A stretch of 64,000 nucleotides of DNA from Xestospongia muta. Its lineage: Eukaryota > Porifera > Demospongiae > Haplosclerida > Petrosiidae. The stretch spans positions 16,058,192 to 16,122,191 of the forward strand of contig OY848917.1 in the NCBI GenBank assembly GCA_963693285.1. Reading direction: 5' to 3'. The translations under genes and the position numbers were made by a program. The notes below the pieces were generated by a model, which had not been told where the DNA came from, ran no database searches, and saw nothing but the letters and a program-made list of their open reading frames with translations. Positions 11,381 through 22,479 of the stretch are shown piece after piece (position 1 is the stretch's first letter; every line of letters begins with the position of its first letter).

Positions 11381-11910
11381 CACAGCTATTGCTAGGGGAC
11401 AAAGACTGGTAACTCAATAATACATACGGAGATTGTTAATGGATGTATGGATATAATTTGTTAGTATTTCTAATTTATTAGTTTCTCTAAGGACGCTTTG
11501 TAGTATTAAAAGAGATTATTTCCTTTTACCTTGAAACAAAAGATAGTTCTTACAATATCAATGACAGTACCACATTCCTGTTATGGGATAGATAGATTAT
11601 AATTATCTAACTTATCATTTTATCATTAAAATATCATTCAATGTTTAAATAGTGATCAGTCACACACAATTTAAAATAATAAGATAATGTTAATTGGTCA
11701 CCTTAAAAGTCAAATACAAAATGCAAAATAAACAATTGATTAATGGAGTTTGACTGTAAACAACACTACATGCAAAAGTGATGGACAATTTATTGCTATC
11801 ATCATGTTAGCTTTATTACTAAGTGTACAATTGGAAGATAAACTCATAAGGTGAGACACACTGACCAGTCAGTCAGTCCTAGATGATCAACATTCTTGTT
11901 TAACTCACGT
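11381..11910. other. No gene seen
   Basis: AT-rich spacer between the RecQ-like pseudogene and the Ty3/gypsy fragment. No splice-supported exon or recognised motif. Confidence 0.4.
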
Positions 11911-11912
11911 GG

Positions 11913-12350
11913 TCAGCCATGCTCTACACATGAATAAACCTTATCCAACTCAGGATCTTTGTTTGTCCAATATCTAATCTTTGAAGCAGTAACTGGTGAC
12001 TGATTAACAACATTCAATAGCAGAATGTAATCTCCTGGATCAGGTGTTCTTTCCAGTAAAGATGACACTGGCAATCTACTAAGAGCATCAGCTCCAATAA
12101 GATCTTGTTCCGGTCTGTAGCAAATTAAGTAATCATATACATTTAGTAGTATTGCCCATCTCTGAATGTGGCATGACACCATTCTTGGTATGTTTTTGTC
12201 CTTTGAAAAGATATACATAAGAGGTTTACGGTAAGAAAATATCGTGAATTTCCGATCATAAAGATATTCATGAAACCTTTTGACGCCGTATATAATAGCT
12301 AAGGCTTCTTTTGCCGAGTTAAAACAGTTCAAAGCCATTTTCGCGGTAAC
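11913..12350 (-). mobile_element. Ty3/gypsy-type Pol fragment (RNase H and linker to integrase)
   Basis: The minus-strand frame from about 12,347 reads SAKEALAIIYGVKRFHEYL, then KPLMYIF, RMVSCHIQRWAILL and GADALSRLPV. This is the RNase H region of Ty3/gypsy retrotransposons. The expected SDHKPL is SYRKPL, so one catalytic Asp is lost. The frame then covers the spacer that normally precedes the integrase zinc-binding domain and stops. No reverse transcriptase, integrase or LTR was found next to it. It is a truncated relic; codons upstream of about 12,350 are probably not part of it. Confidence 0.85.
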
Positions 12351-12467
12351 AGACACACACACACACATACACACTGACAGCATAGATACTATACGAGAAA
12401 CTAGACTAAACCGGATGTCCACATGCGTTTTACGCCGGAAATGCGTAATATAACAACGTATTGTTCC

Positions 12468-12955
12468 TAAACATAGAATATGATCTCAAAGCATGAAATA
12501 ACGTGACTAATGTGGAAGAATTATGAACTTCACTGAATTGTGACTTGTAAGTGTCTATATCTTATCTTAGTCATTATGTCCAGTTGTCTATTCCATTGTG
12601 TGTGTTCTAGAACTTTCTCTACGCAGAAACAACAACAAAGCCAAAACTAATGCATGGAGAGGGTTGTGAACTTTCTCTCAATATGAGCTTTGCTATGATC
12701 TAACACACAGTGGTCGAGACAAACCCTTATTTTTAACCAATATTTTATATTAAAACATATCTGTGACAAAACTTAAGGTTAAAAAATATTTTTGAATATA
12801 TTTTCTAAAACCTTAATCTATATGTCAATGACTAGAAAGCTTCTACAATATCCAACAATTACTAAAATAATAACATTTACTTACCACTCTCGCATTGAGA
12901 CAAACGAAATGACGTCTATACATATACTTTATATTAGCATCCGGTCGAATTTCAC
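12468..12955. repeat. Short copy of the 1.86-3.44 kb dispersed repeat
   Basis: Matches 1862-2020 and 3098-3440 with the central 1.08 kb absent. The match ends abruptly at about 12,955, exactly where the next tandem repeat begins. Confidence 0.8.
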
Positions 12956-14932
12956 CAGTTTGTGTTACTATTGATAGCATGTTACTATTAATAGCACAAG
13001 CACTGGTCTATAGTACAAATTTTGACCTTGTATGGAGCTCAGACATATTTTAGTCACATGACTATCACATGCATTAACATAACCATACTGGATTTGTTCT
13101 GTGTAGTATCCTCCACACTTTAAGGTCATCATATGGAGATACACGTAGAAATCTATTATAAACAAGATAATATTAATAAACAAATAATATTATGACTTTA
13201 TTAAACTGTAAAAATCTTCTAGTTTATTCTGTATCGGTATATAAGTCATTGTTCAACGATATTCTAAAAATAACTAAAAATATCCTGACTAAACTCTATA
13301 TGCAACATACCAGAAGATAGTTTACAACATGCAACACTCATAGTAGCTTTAGAATTTTTTATCGTACATGCTTCATCAAGAATAACACGATTCCAATGTA
13401 TCTGGAGTCTATAGAAAGGCTTCTCGCCCCTAAAGGGTTAAGGTGCATTTAACCATCACTAATATAAGCCTATTGGTTTAGTTATATATCAATGTAATAA
13501 TCTTGGTATTGTTTAAAAAACAATGTTAACAATACTAGATATATATGTAACTATTAATATAACAGTCTGTGTTACTATTAATAGCATGTTACTATTTATA
13601 GCACAAGCACTGGTCTATACTACAAATTTTGACCTTATATGGAGCTCAGACATATTTTGTTATTGGTATACATAAAGATGGATATTTGACACTGGAATTA
13701 AATAATGCAACATCCAATTATTATTAAATTAAATATCACTAACAAGTTACAACTCTTCCTACCTCAATGTCATTTTCGGTTCTTCTTAGGACCATTGAGG
13801 ACACCATGGTCCTCAATCTGTCAAGTCCTGTATGACACACCCCTTTTAGTCACATGACTATCACATGCATTAACATACCCATACTGGATTTGTTCTGTGT
13901 AGTATCTTTCCACACTCTAAGGTCATCAAAAGGAGATACACGTAGAAATCTATTATAAACAAGATAATATTATATATAACCAAAAATATTATGACTTTAT
14001 TAAACTGTAAAAATCTTCTAGTTTATTCTGTATTGGTGTACAAGTCATAGCCCAACGATATTCTAAAAATAACTAAAAATATCCTGACTAAACTCTATAT
14101 GCAACATACCAGAAGATAGTTCACAACATGCAAAACTCATAGCAGCTTTAGGAATTTTATCGTACATGCTTCATCAAGAATAACACGATTCTAATGTATC
14201 TGAAAGAGTATTACTAGCAGGTTGACGCTTGACACTAGCACTAAATGGAGCCTATAGAAAGGCTTCTCGTCCTCCCACGCATGCAATTATTAAGCCTTCT
14301 AAAAGGCTTCTCGTCCCTAAAGGGTTAAGGTGCATTTAACCATTACTAATATAAGCCTATTGGTTTAGTTATATATCAATGTAATAATCTTGGTATTGTT
14401 TAAAAAACAATGTCAGCAATAGTAGATATATATGTAACTATTAATATAACAGTCTGTGTTACTATTAATAGCATGTTACTATTAATAGCACAAGCACTGG
14501 TCTATAGTACAAATTTGACCTTATATGGAGCTCAGACATATTTTAGTCACATGACTATCACATGCATTAACATAACCATACTGGATTTGTTCTGTGTAGT
14601 ATCCTCCACACTTTAAGGTCATCATATGGAGATACACGTAGAAATCTATTATAAACAAGATAATATTAATAAACAGATAATATTATGACTTTATTAAACT
14701 GTAAGAATCTTCTAGTTTATTCTGTATCGGTGTACAAGTCATACCCCAACGATATTCTACAAATAACTAAAAATATCCTGACTAAACTCTATATGCAACA
14801 TACCAGAAGATACAACATGCAACACTCATAGCAGCTGTAGAATTTTTTATCGTACATGCTTCATAACACGATTCCAATGTATCTGAAAGAGAGTATTACT
14901 AGCAGGTTGATGGTTGACACCAGCACTACTCT
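12956..14932. repeat. Tandem repeat of three units (0.6, 0.89 and 0.48 kb)
   Basis: Unit starts are at 12,956, 13,563 and 14,450, each beginning cagt(t/c)tgtgttactatt. Shared landmarks are ggagctcagacatatttt, the acataac/cccatactggatttg region, and aggcttctcg with ccctaaagggttaagg. Unit 2 carries an extra block of about 190 bp at 13,659-13,846 whose start (tgttattggtatacataaag) recurs at about 30.39 kb. Unit 2 also has a duplicated aggcttctcg segment near 14.25-14.31 kb; unit 3 is truncated. The array directly abuts the broken end of the TTF2-like gene. The short frames inside are not convincing. Confidence 0.85.
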
Positions 14933-15200
14933 CCTTATGATAACATAAATGATTATCATTATGAATTATTATGTTTAACTCACTGTTAATGAACCAGCTT
15001 CAATCCTAACAATATTATAAGTAGTCGCTACTACATCATAATGTAGAAGTCTGGGTAGTAAGTAATTTAATGGGCTAAATAATAGGGACTAACTCTTCTG
15101 GGTTCTTTGGCCGATTTCTGTCATGGTAAAGTGTAACTGAGAGGACACCAGAGTAGACTTTAGATTTTATTACAGACTCCCACATTTTCAATAATCCTAA

Positions 15201-16716
15201 AGGAACAACTACTAATGTTGAGTTACACTCCAACAATCCTATAATATTAGTTCTTTATTGTACATTAAATACATTTCATACTTACTGTCATCTTTTCTAC
15301 TAGTAAAGTCAGAATCGTTCTGATTCTTTTTATAATTAGTGAGATCATTGATAGGGTCTTACCCAACCCCCTGTCATTGGCTACATGTACACAAATAATT
15401 AAATTGTTTATTACAGAGTTATACTCACCTAGGATACCATCATGAGGTATCTGGCCCTCTCTCCATTGGAACCATGCCAATGCTCTTTTTTGATGTCTCA
15501 TGAGATCAACTTTAAGACCACTAGGAGTTTCAGCTGAAGTTTCTTCTGATGGACATGTTGAGATAGACCTAACAATTGACATTAATATTAGAGTTAACAT
15601 TTTTGTTCCACGAATGTAAATTTTGTACAGCACCAGCTATTAAAATTTAGCTTGAGAATGTATGGCAAAGACCTATTGTTATAATAAATATTGAAATAGT
15701 TTGTTTATTTATTTACTGGTTTCTTGGGTTCTTGATCGTCATCATCAGGATGTGATCGTCATCATCAGGATGTGATATAAGTTCCTCAATTTCGGACTTG
15801 GAAGGTACATATCCATGAAGATGTAACATTCTTTTTTTAATCATGGCAATCTGTTGTTGTATGGTTACACATTTATCAGGAAGATTAGAACCAAATCTAT
15901 CTAATAATGTCTACAGAAACAAATCGCTTGATTAATCATGTGATATGTCACATGATCACTCACAAACCTGTTGTTCAAGTAATTGTTGTACAAGTTTTCT
16001 GAACTGAAAACCAAGTTTGAAGACACCTTTTTCTTTAACTTCATCCTCTTCCTCTTCATTGACCATTACAACAGCTGAATCATTACAAGTCTTACCAGTG
16101 GATACTTTGGAAAGTGAAGATGCTAACAAAGAATTATTATTAAATACAATGTATTGTACTCACATACATTGGTAGTAATTGACACCTCTAAGCAAGAAGG
16201 TGTGGTCTTTGACTTAACTAATGATTCAGCATCACTGTCACTGTTCACAGTGGGTAATGCTCCTATTAATTGTCAAAATAGTAACTTAATAAAATTAAAC
16301 ATAATTATTATCGATAGATTAACTTCTATATCGTTACAAATCTCTTTCATACTATTATCCACTATTGCCATGGAGATATCACTGGTCTTTTCCATGCTAT
16401 CATTGACTGTTGCCACAGAGATGTCACCAACCTTCTGATAAGATGAACTTTCTAATTTGGTTGAGATAACAAGAGATCAATTGCCTAAGGCATTATTCTG
16501 ATGATGTGTCATGATATAACCTAACTCCACTTCATAATGAAGATCTTTTACATGTCCTGGGACCTGTGATATGACAAGCAGCCTCATATACAAGTAAAAT
16601 GTCTTACTACTTTAATACTTCCACCTTCTTCAACATATGATGATACAGGTTTCAGAAACGACATGGGCTCAGAAAGGGATTGTAACACAACTTTAGTAGT
16701 TGTTCCTTTAACTTAG
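15201..16716 (-). repeat. Unit A of the triplicated TTF2-like segment
   Basis: About 1.5 kb, containing in minus-strand order the Ser-rich exon, the VFKLGFQFRKLVKQLVEQQ exon, LLDRFGSNLPDK, the [11 protein letters not shown] exon (AWFQ here) and the motif I exon (15,380-15,286). Only this unit continues into the motif Ia exon (from 15,238). The intron before motif I splits a Gly/Ala codon, and splicing restores GGILADDRGLGKT-type sequence; here the second residue after ALA is Asn. Confidence 0.85.
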
Positions 16717-18242
16717 AACAACTACTAACGTTGCATTACACTCCAACAATCCTATAATATTAGTTCTTTATTGTACATTACATACATTTCATACTTACTG
16801 TTATCTCTTCTACTAGTAAAGTCAGATCGTTCTGAATCTTTTTTATAATTAGTGAGATCATTGATAGGGTCTTACACAACCCCCTGTCATCGGCTACATG
16901 TACACACATAATTAAATTGTTTATTACAGAGGTATACTCACCCAGGATACCACCATGAGGTATCTGGCCCTCTCTCCATTGGAGCCATGCCAATGCCCTT
17001 TTTTGATGTCTCATGAGATCAACTTTAAGACCACTAGGAGTTTCACTTTCTTCTGATGGACATGTTCAGATAGACCTAACAATTGACATTAATATTAGAG
17101 TTAACGTAAAAAATTTTGTACAGCACCAGCTGTTAATAATTTAGCTTGAGAATGTATTGCAAAGACCTATTGTTATAATAAATATTGAAATAGTTTGTTT
17201 ATTTATTTACTGGTTTCTTGGGTTCTTGATCCTCGTCATCAGGACGTGATAGAAGTTCCTCAATTTCGGACTTGGAAGGTACATATCCATGAAGATGTAA
17301 CATTTCTTAATCATGGCAATCTGTCGTTGTATGGTTACACATTTATCAGGAAGATTATAACCAAATCTATCTAATAATGTCTACTTAAACAAATTGCATG
17401 ATTAATCATGTGATGTGTCACATGATCACTCACAAACCTGTTGTTCAACTAATTGTTTTACAAGTTTTCTGAACTGAAAACCAAGTTTGAAGACACCTTT
17501 TTCTTTAACTTCATCCTGTTCCTCTTCATTGACAATTACAACAGCTGAATCATTACAAGTCTTACCAGTGGATACTTTGGAAAGTGGAGATGCTAACAAA
17601 GAAAGAATTATTATTAAATACAATATATTGTACTCACATACATTGCTAGTAATTGATACATTGGATGATACACTTGGAGATATTCCACTTGAAACTCGTC
17701 TGGACACCTCTAAGCAAGAAGGTGTGGTCTTTGACTTGACTAATGATTCATCATCACTGTCACTGTTTATCACAGTGGGTAATGCTCCTATTAATTAGTC
17801 AATATAATAACTTTATAAAATTAAACATAATTATTATCGATAGATTAACTTCTATATCGTTACCAATCTCTTTCATACTATTATCCACTATTGCCATGGA
17901 GATATCACTGGTCTTTTCCATGCTATCATTGACTGTTGCCACAGAGATGTCACCAACCTTCTGATAAGATGAACTTTCTAATTTGGTTGAGATAACAAGA
18001 GATCAATTGCCTAAGGCATTATTCTGATGATGTGTCATGATATAACCTAACTCCACTTCATAATGAAGATCTTTTACATGTCCTGGGACCTGTGATATGA
18101 CAAGCAGCCTCATATACAAGTAAAATGTCTTACTACTTTAATACTTCCACCTTCTTCAACATATGATGATACAGGTTTCAGAAACAACATGGGCTCAGAA
18201 AGGGATTGTAACACAACTTTAGTAGTTGTTCCTTTAACTTAG
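16717..18242 (-). repeat. Unit B of the triplicated TTF2-like segment
   Basis: About 1.52 kb, closely matching unit A. It carries the Ser-rich exon (SCLEVSRRVSSGI), [48 protein letters not shown] and the motif I exon with DDRGLCKT; the Gly-to-Cys change in the phosphate-binding loop would damage ATP binding. The motif Ia exon is cut after TLVVV at the unit joint. Confidence 0.85.
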
Positions 18243-19480
18243 AACAACTACTAACGTTGCATTACACTCCAACAATCCTATAATATTAGTTCTTTATTGT
18301 ACATTAAATACATTTCATACTTACTGTCATCTTTTCTACTAATAAAGTCAGAATCGTTCTGATTCTTTTTATAATTAGTGAGATCATTGATAGGGTCTTA
18401 CCCAACCCCCTGTCATTGGCTACATGTACACACATAATTAAATTGTTTATTAGAAGTTATACTCACCTAGGATACCACCATGAGGTATCTGTCCCTCTCT
18501 CCATTGGAGCCATGCCAATGCCCTTTTTTGATGTCTCATGAGATCAACTTTAAGACCACTAGTAGGTTCAGCTAAAGTTTCTTCTGATGGACATGTTGAG
18601 ATAGACCTAACAATTGACATTAATATTAGAGTTAACATTTTTGGTTTACGTATGTAAATTTTGTACAGCACCAGCTATTAAAATTTAGCTTGAGAATGTA
18701 TGGCAAAGACCTATTGTTATAATAAATATTGAAATAGTTTGTTTATTTATTTACTGGTTTCTTGGGTTCTTGATCGTCGTCATCAGGATGTGATAGAAGT
18801 TCCTCAATTTCGGACTTGGGAGGTACATATCCATGAAGATGTAACTTTCTTTTTAATCATGGCAATCTGTTGTTGTATGGTTACACATTTATCAGGAAGA
18901 TTAGAACCAAATCTATCTAATAATGTCTACTTAAACAAATCGCATGATTAATCATGTGATATGTCACATTATCACTCACTAACCTGTTGTTCAACTAATT
19001 GTTTTACAAGTTTTCTGAACTACCAAGTTTGAAGACACCTTTTTCTTCCTCTTTCTCTTCATTGACCATTACAACAGCTGAATCATTACAAGTCTTACCA
19101 GTGGATACTTTGGAAAGTGGAGATTCTAACAAAGAGAATTATTATTAAGTACAATGTATTGTACTCACATACATTGCTACTAGTGGATACATTGGACGAT
19201 ATACTTGGAAATATTCCACTTGAAACTCGTCTGGACACCTCTAAGCGAGAAGGTGTGGTCTTTGACTTAAATAGTGGTTCATCATCATTGTCACTGTTTA
19301 TCACAGTGGGTAATGCTCCTATTAATTAGTCAATATAGTAACTAAACATAATTATTATCTATGGATTAACTTCTACATCGTTACCAATCTCTTTCATACT
19401 ATTATCCACTGTTTCCATGGAGATATCACCGGTCTTTTCCATGCTATCATTGACTGTTGCCACAGAGATGTCACCAACGT
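18243..19480 (-). repeat. Unit C of the triplicated TTF2-like segment, joined to the 5' exons
   Basis: About 1.24 kb. It has the same exon order as units A and B but lacks the outermost part present at 16,440-16,700. A 4-base deletion at about 19,020 shifts the frame after VFKLG, and a 9-base in-frame loss lies in the acidic stretch. The motif I exon is present at 18.33-18.42 kb. This unit is contiguous with the zinc-finger exons at 19.65-19.95 kb. Confidence 0.8.
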
Positions 19481-19950
19481 TCTGAGAAATCATCAGATAT
19501 AGACATTGATAACACTATTTATCCCACTCCAGATAAACAATGTTATCAGTGTCTTCATCTGATAATACGATATCCACACCATTCTGTCAGCCCTTGACTA
19601 CAACGAAATCCCACACTAGAAAATAAGTAATAATTAACTTGATAATTGATATTAATTTAGTGTACAATATATTGTTATAGGTGAGTCTTTGTGAACAGGA
19701 CAATTATGTAGAGACACACTACAAGAGAGAAGAGGTGTAAAATCATCACTTAGTCTCTTAACTTACTTTGCCTCTTGTTTGAACTTACACACAGGAGTTT
19801 GACTATAAACATAGAAACTTTTCCCATATGATTTCTTTTTGATGTCAAAACGTAGGTCACAAGGTTGGTCTATTGAGAGAGACACAATTTAACTGAAGAT
19901 GCAATCCTATTATACTTACGATGGTAACAAGATAGTTTCTTGTACTTCAT

Positions 19951-22010
19951 CAGAGATGTGATGAAACGTGACTAATTGGCTATTTCCACTCGAGCCAAAA
20001 CTCTCGTATTAATTACTATTAATTAGCAATTTAGCAGGGAATTTCTATGACATACTAAAATAATAAAATTACAACAAAAATAATTATGTCAATTCTTTCT
20101 ATAGGTGACTGGAAATTTAATTATATGGTTTCATAGATTTGAGGATTTCACATGTCCAATTGGTTTTAAAATTAAACTTGCAAAACAAACACCAAATACG
20201 AAGTTAGTATCCAGTAGGTGTTGGCATTGTTTCCTACTAATTTGGAGTAGTTAAAGGAATAAACAATTTCCTTCCAAAAAGTGTACAAAATTGATACTGA
20301 AACTAAATACTTCATTTTTTGGTAGAAAATCATTTTATAGCGAAACATGTTGATAATACATGCAAACTAAACAAAAATAAATTTAATATCTAGCAGGTTT
20401 TGGCATTGTTTCTAACAAATTTGGGATAGTAACATGAATAATTGGTTTTCTTTTAAAAAGTTAAAAAATTGGTACTGTGTTTAAATTTTTCACTTTTTCA
20501 TGGAAATTTTTTTTAGTGACACCTAATGATAAACAATTGTCATTAATTGAATATCTGGCAAGTTTTAACCATGTTTTTAAATAATTCAAAAGGATATATA
20601 CAGTTGCTATAGTGATATATATATGTACTTGCTCATGGTGATGTTGTTATGGTGATTGTTACTGTGGTAATGGTTGCTATGATAACAGACATGTTAGTGC
20701 TGAAGTAATTTGTCGCTATGGTGACTTATATGGTGATGCTTTTTCATGGATAATGTTGTTTCATGGATTTGGGGATTTTACATTTCCGATTGGTTTCAAA
20801 ACTTGCTGATTATGCATACAAACTAAACATTCAATATGAATTCAATATCCAGTAGATTTTGACATTGTTTGTGACAAATTTGAGGTATTTAAAGGAATAA
20901 ACAGGTTTCTTTTAAAACTATAAAATTTGTACTGTCTCTAAATACTTCACTTTTTTGTGGAAATCAATTTTTAGCAAAACTTGCAGTTAATGCTGAAAAT
21001 TAAACAATGGTCATTAATTAAATATCTGATAAGTTTTGACAATGTTTGTGACAAAATTGAAAACATAATGCTACAAAACAATTAGTTATACTCTTAAAAC
21101 AATAATGGGACTAATAGTCATAATATAACAATTAATATTGCTATGTTTATATACATACAGTTGCTATGGTGATTTAGTTGCTATGGTAATGTTATGCTGA
21201 TTGTTACCATTGAAATATTTTCTATGATAGCATACATGAAATTGGTAAAGTAAACATTCCTATTTTGATATATATGTATGTAATGTTGTATTTTGTCTGG
21301 ACTATACAACTCTGTAAATTTGGGTATTGTATGTGCCTTATTGGTTTCAAATCTTGGTAATTATGAATGAAAACTAAACATTATGTATGAATTAAACAAT
21401 AATTGACCTAATAAATGATGTCACACCAACTATTTACCAACACTTTGTAATGTACAAATGAAGTAAACAGCCTCCAGTCACAATTGGTCCACCACAAAAT
21501 CATTACAAGATTATGTATTTTTACATCAGCAATGGTTGGTCAATGTAAGGAGATTGAGTTACTTCATTGTTTGGAACAAATGGTGAAAAGCCTTGATTGA
21601 AACATTCTTACATAAAATCTATTTGCATATTACCTCACGTTTCATACATGTTAGAAGAAACAAGCAATATACTTGCTATTGTGTGAATGGGTAAAGCATG
21701 AACATGTAAAAGAAGATATGTAGTTGTTTATAGAGTGGTTCTTATAAAGTTATTATCATACAATATACTATGTTGTGCTCTGTACATGAAGGACACTTGG
21801 GGTCAGTCCCTGATGTATTTTATACTAATTCAATTGTAAATGCTAATAATATAATCATATCTAAGGTAAATTACAAACACAATGACCCACCAGATATAAT
21901 CATCTAGATTCGGGGTGTCTAAGCAGTCAATGTCAGTTGAAACCAGGCCACCAGCCATATCCTAGTCTGCCTTTTGGATACTCTTATAAGTATGTTGGTA
22001 ACCATCTTGG
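19951..22010. repeat. Diverged tandem repeats, units of roughly 165-185 bp; no gene
   Basis: Blocks starting near 20,209, 20,386, 20,551, 20,844 and 21,021 share the order: atatc(t/c)(a/g)g(c/t)a, then tt(g)acattgttt, an aataa(t/c) cluster, (a/t)tggtactg, ttcacttttt, tcattaatt. Between blocks, a segment rich in ttgctatggtgat and tgattgttac recurs (about 20,600-20,700 and 21,160-21,240). It is probably an old satellite-like array. The stretch 21,240-22,010 has no visible feature. Confidence 0.6.
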
Positions 22011-22014
22011 AGGA

Positions 22015-22295
22015 TCAATAAATGGATAGACAGATAGATAGATGGATCAATGAATGGATAGACAGATAAATGGATGGATCAATGAATGGATAGATAGATA
22101 GATAGATAGATCAATGAGTGGATAGACAGATAGATAGATGGATCAATGAATGGATAGACAGACAGATAGATGGATCAATGAATGGATAGACAGGCAAATG
22201 GATGGATTGATGAGTGGATAGACAGATGAATGGATGGATCAATAAATGGATAGACAGATAGATAGATAATAAATGGATAGACTGATAAATGGGTG
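22015..22295. repeat. GATA/GATG minisatellite
   Basis: Imperfect repeats of gatggatcaatgaatggata and gacagatagata run for about 280 bases. The open frame on the minus strand (IHLSICLSTH-type) is a by-product of the repeat. Confidence 0.95.
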
Positions 22296-22297
22296 GA

Positions 22298-22470
22298 TCT
22301 GTCCATATAGTATTGGGCATGAGACCAATATGAGTCTTACCTTTTAGACAACCTTTACATTTAATCTTGGCAGAACTTTTGCACTAAGCTGCTGAGAGAA
22401 TAAAACATCGGAATCAGTGGGTGTGGCTTCTGTATCAAAACTGGGTAGAGATTCAGATAAAACTTATTAC
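22298..22470 (-). repeat. Decayed copy of the ankyrin/coiled-coil gene exon
   Basis: Matches 33,278-33,460 and 29,777-29,940. The minus strand reads FDTEATPTDSD with an acceptor-like end before it, but the later part is shifted and stopped. It marks a dispersed duplication that included intron sequence. Confidence 0.7.
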
Positions 22471-22479
22471 CAATGTAGG

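Larger units (their letters stand above)
14960..19950 (-). pseudogene. TTF2: TTF2-like SNF2-family ATPase gene, internally triplicated and missing its C-terminal half
   Basis: TTF2 is a DNA-dependent ATPase that releases RNA polymerase II from DNA. The 5' end is well supported: exon 19950-19920 begins MKYKKLSCYH; exon 19869-19767 gives the GRF-type finger (SYGKSFYVYSQTPVCKF); exon from 19718 reads NVSLHNCPVHKDSPI; a later exon reads FRCSQGLTEWCGYRII, like the TTF2 FRC...WCG segment. An acidic/Ser-rich exon (SRLEVSRRVSSGI) and LLDRFGSNLPDKCVTIQQQ precede the helicase part. There, [18 protein letters not shown] and GGIL splice to [16 protein letters not shown] (motif I), then in the last unit TLVVVPLGLLKMWESVI and HYDVVATTYNIV. 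Reading stops at about 14,976, before the DExH box and motifs IV-VI. Unit C has a 4-base deletion (19,020) that shifts the frame. An active protein is unlikely. Confidence 0.8.

Noticed and set aside
17487..17798. Plus-strand frames in the TTF2-like units (also 16,154-16,438, 17,743-17,964 and 19,117-19,329)
   Set aside because: They are antisense shadows of the minus-strand Ser-rich, acidic and VGDISVATVNDSME exons.
22111..22320. Open frame rich in IHLSICLSTH
   Set aside because: Produced by the GATA/GATG minisatellite.
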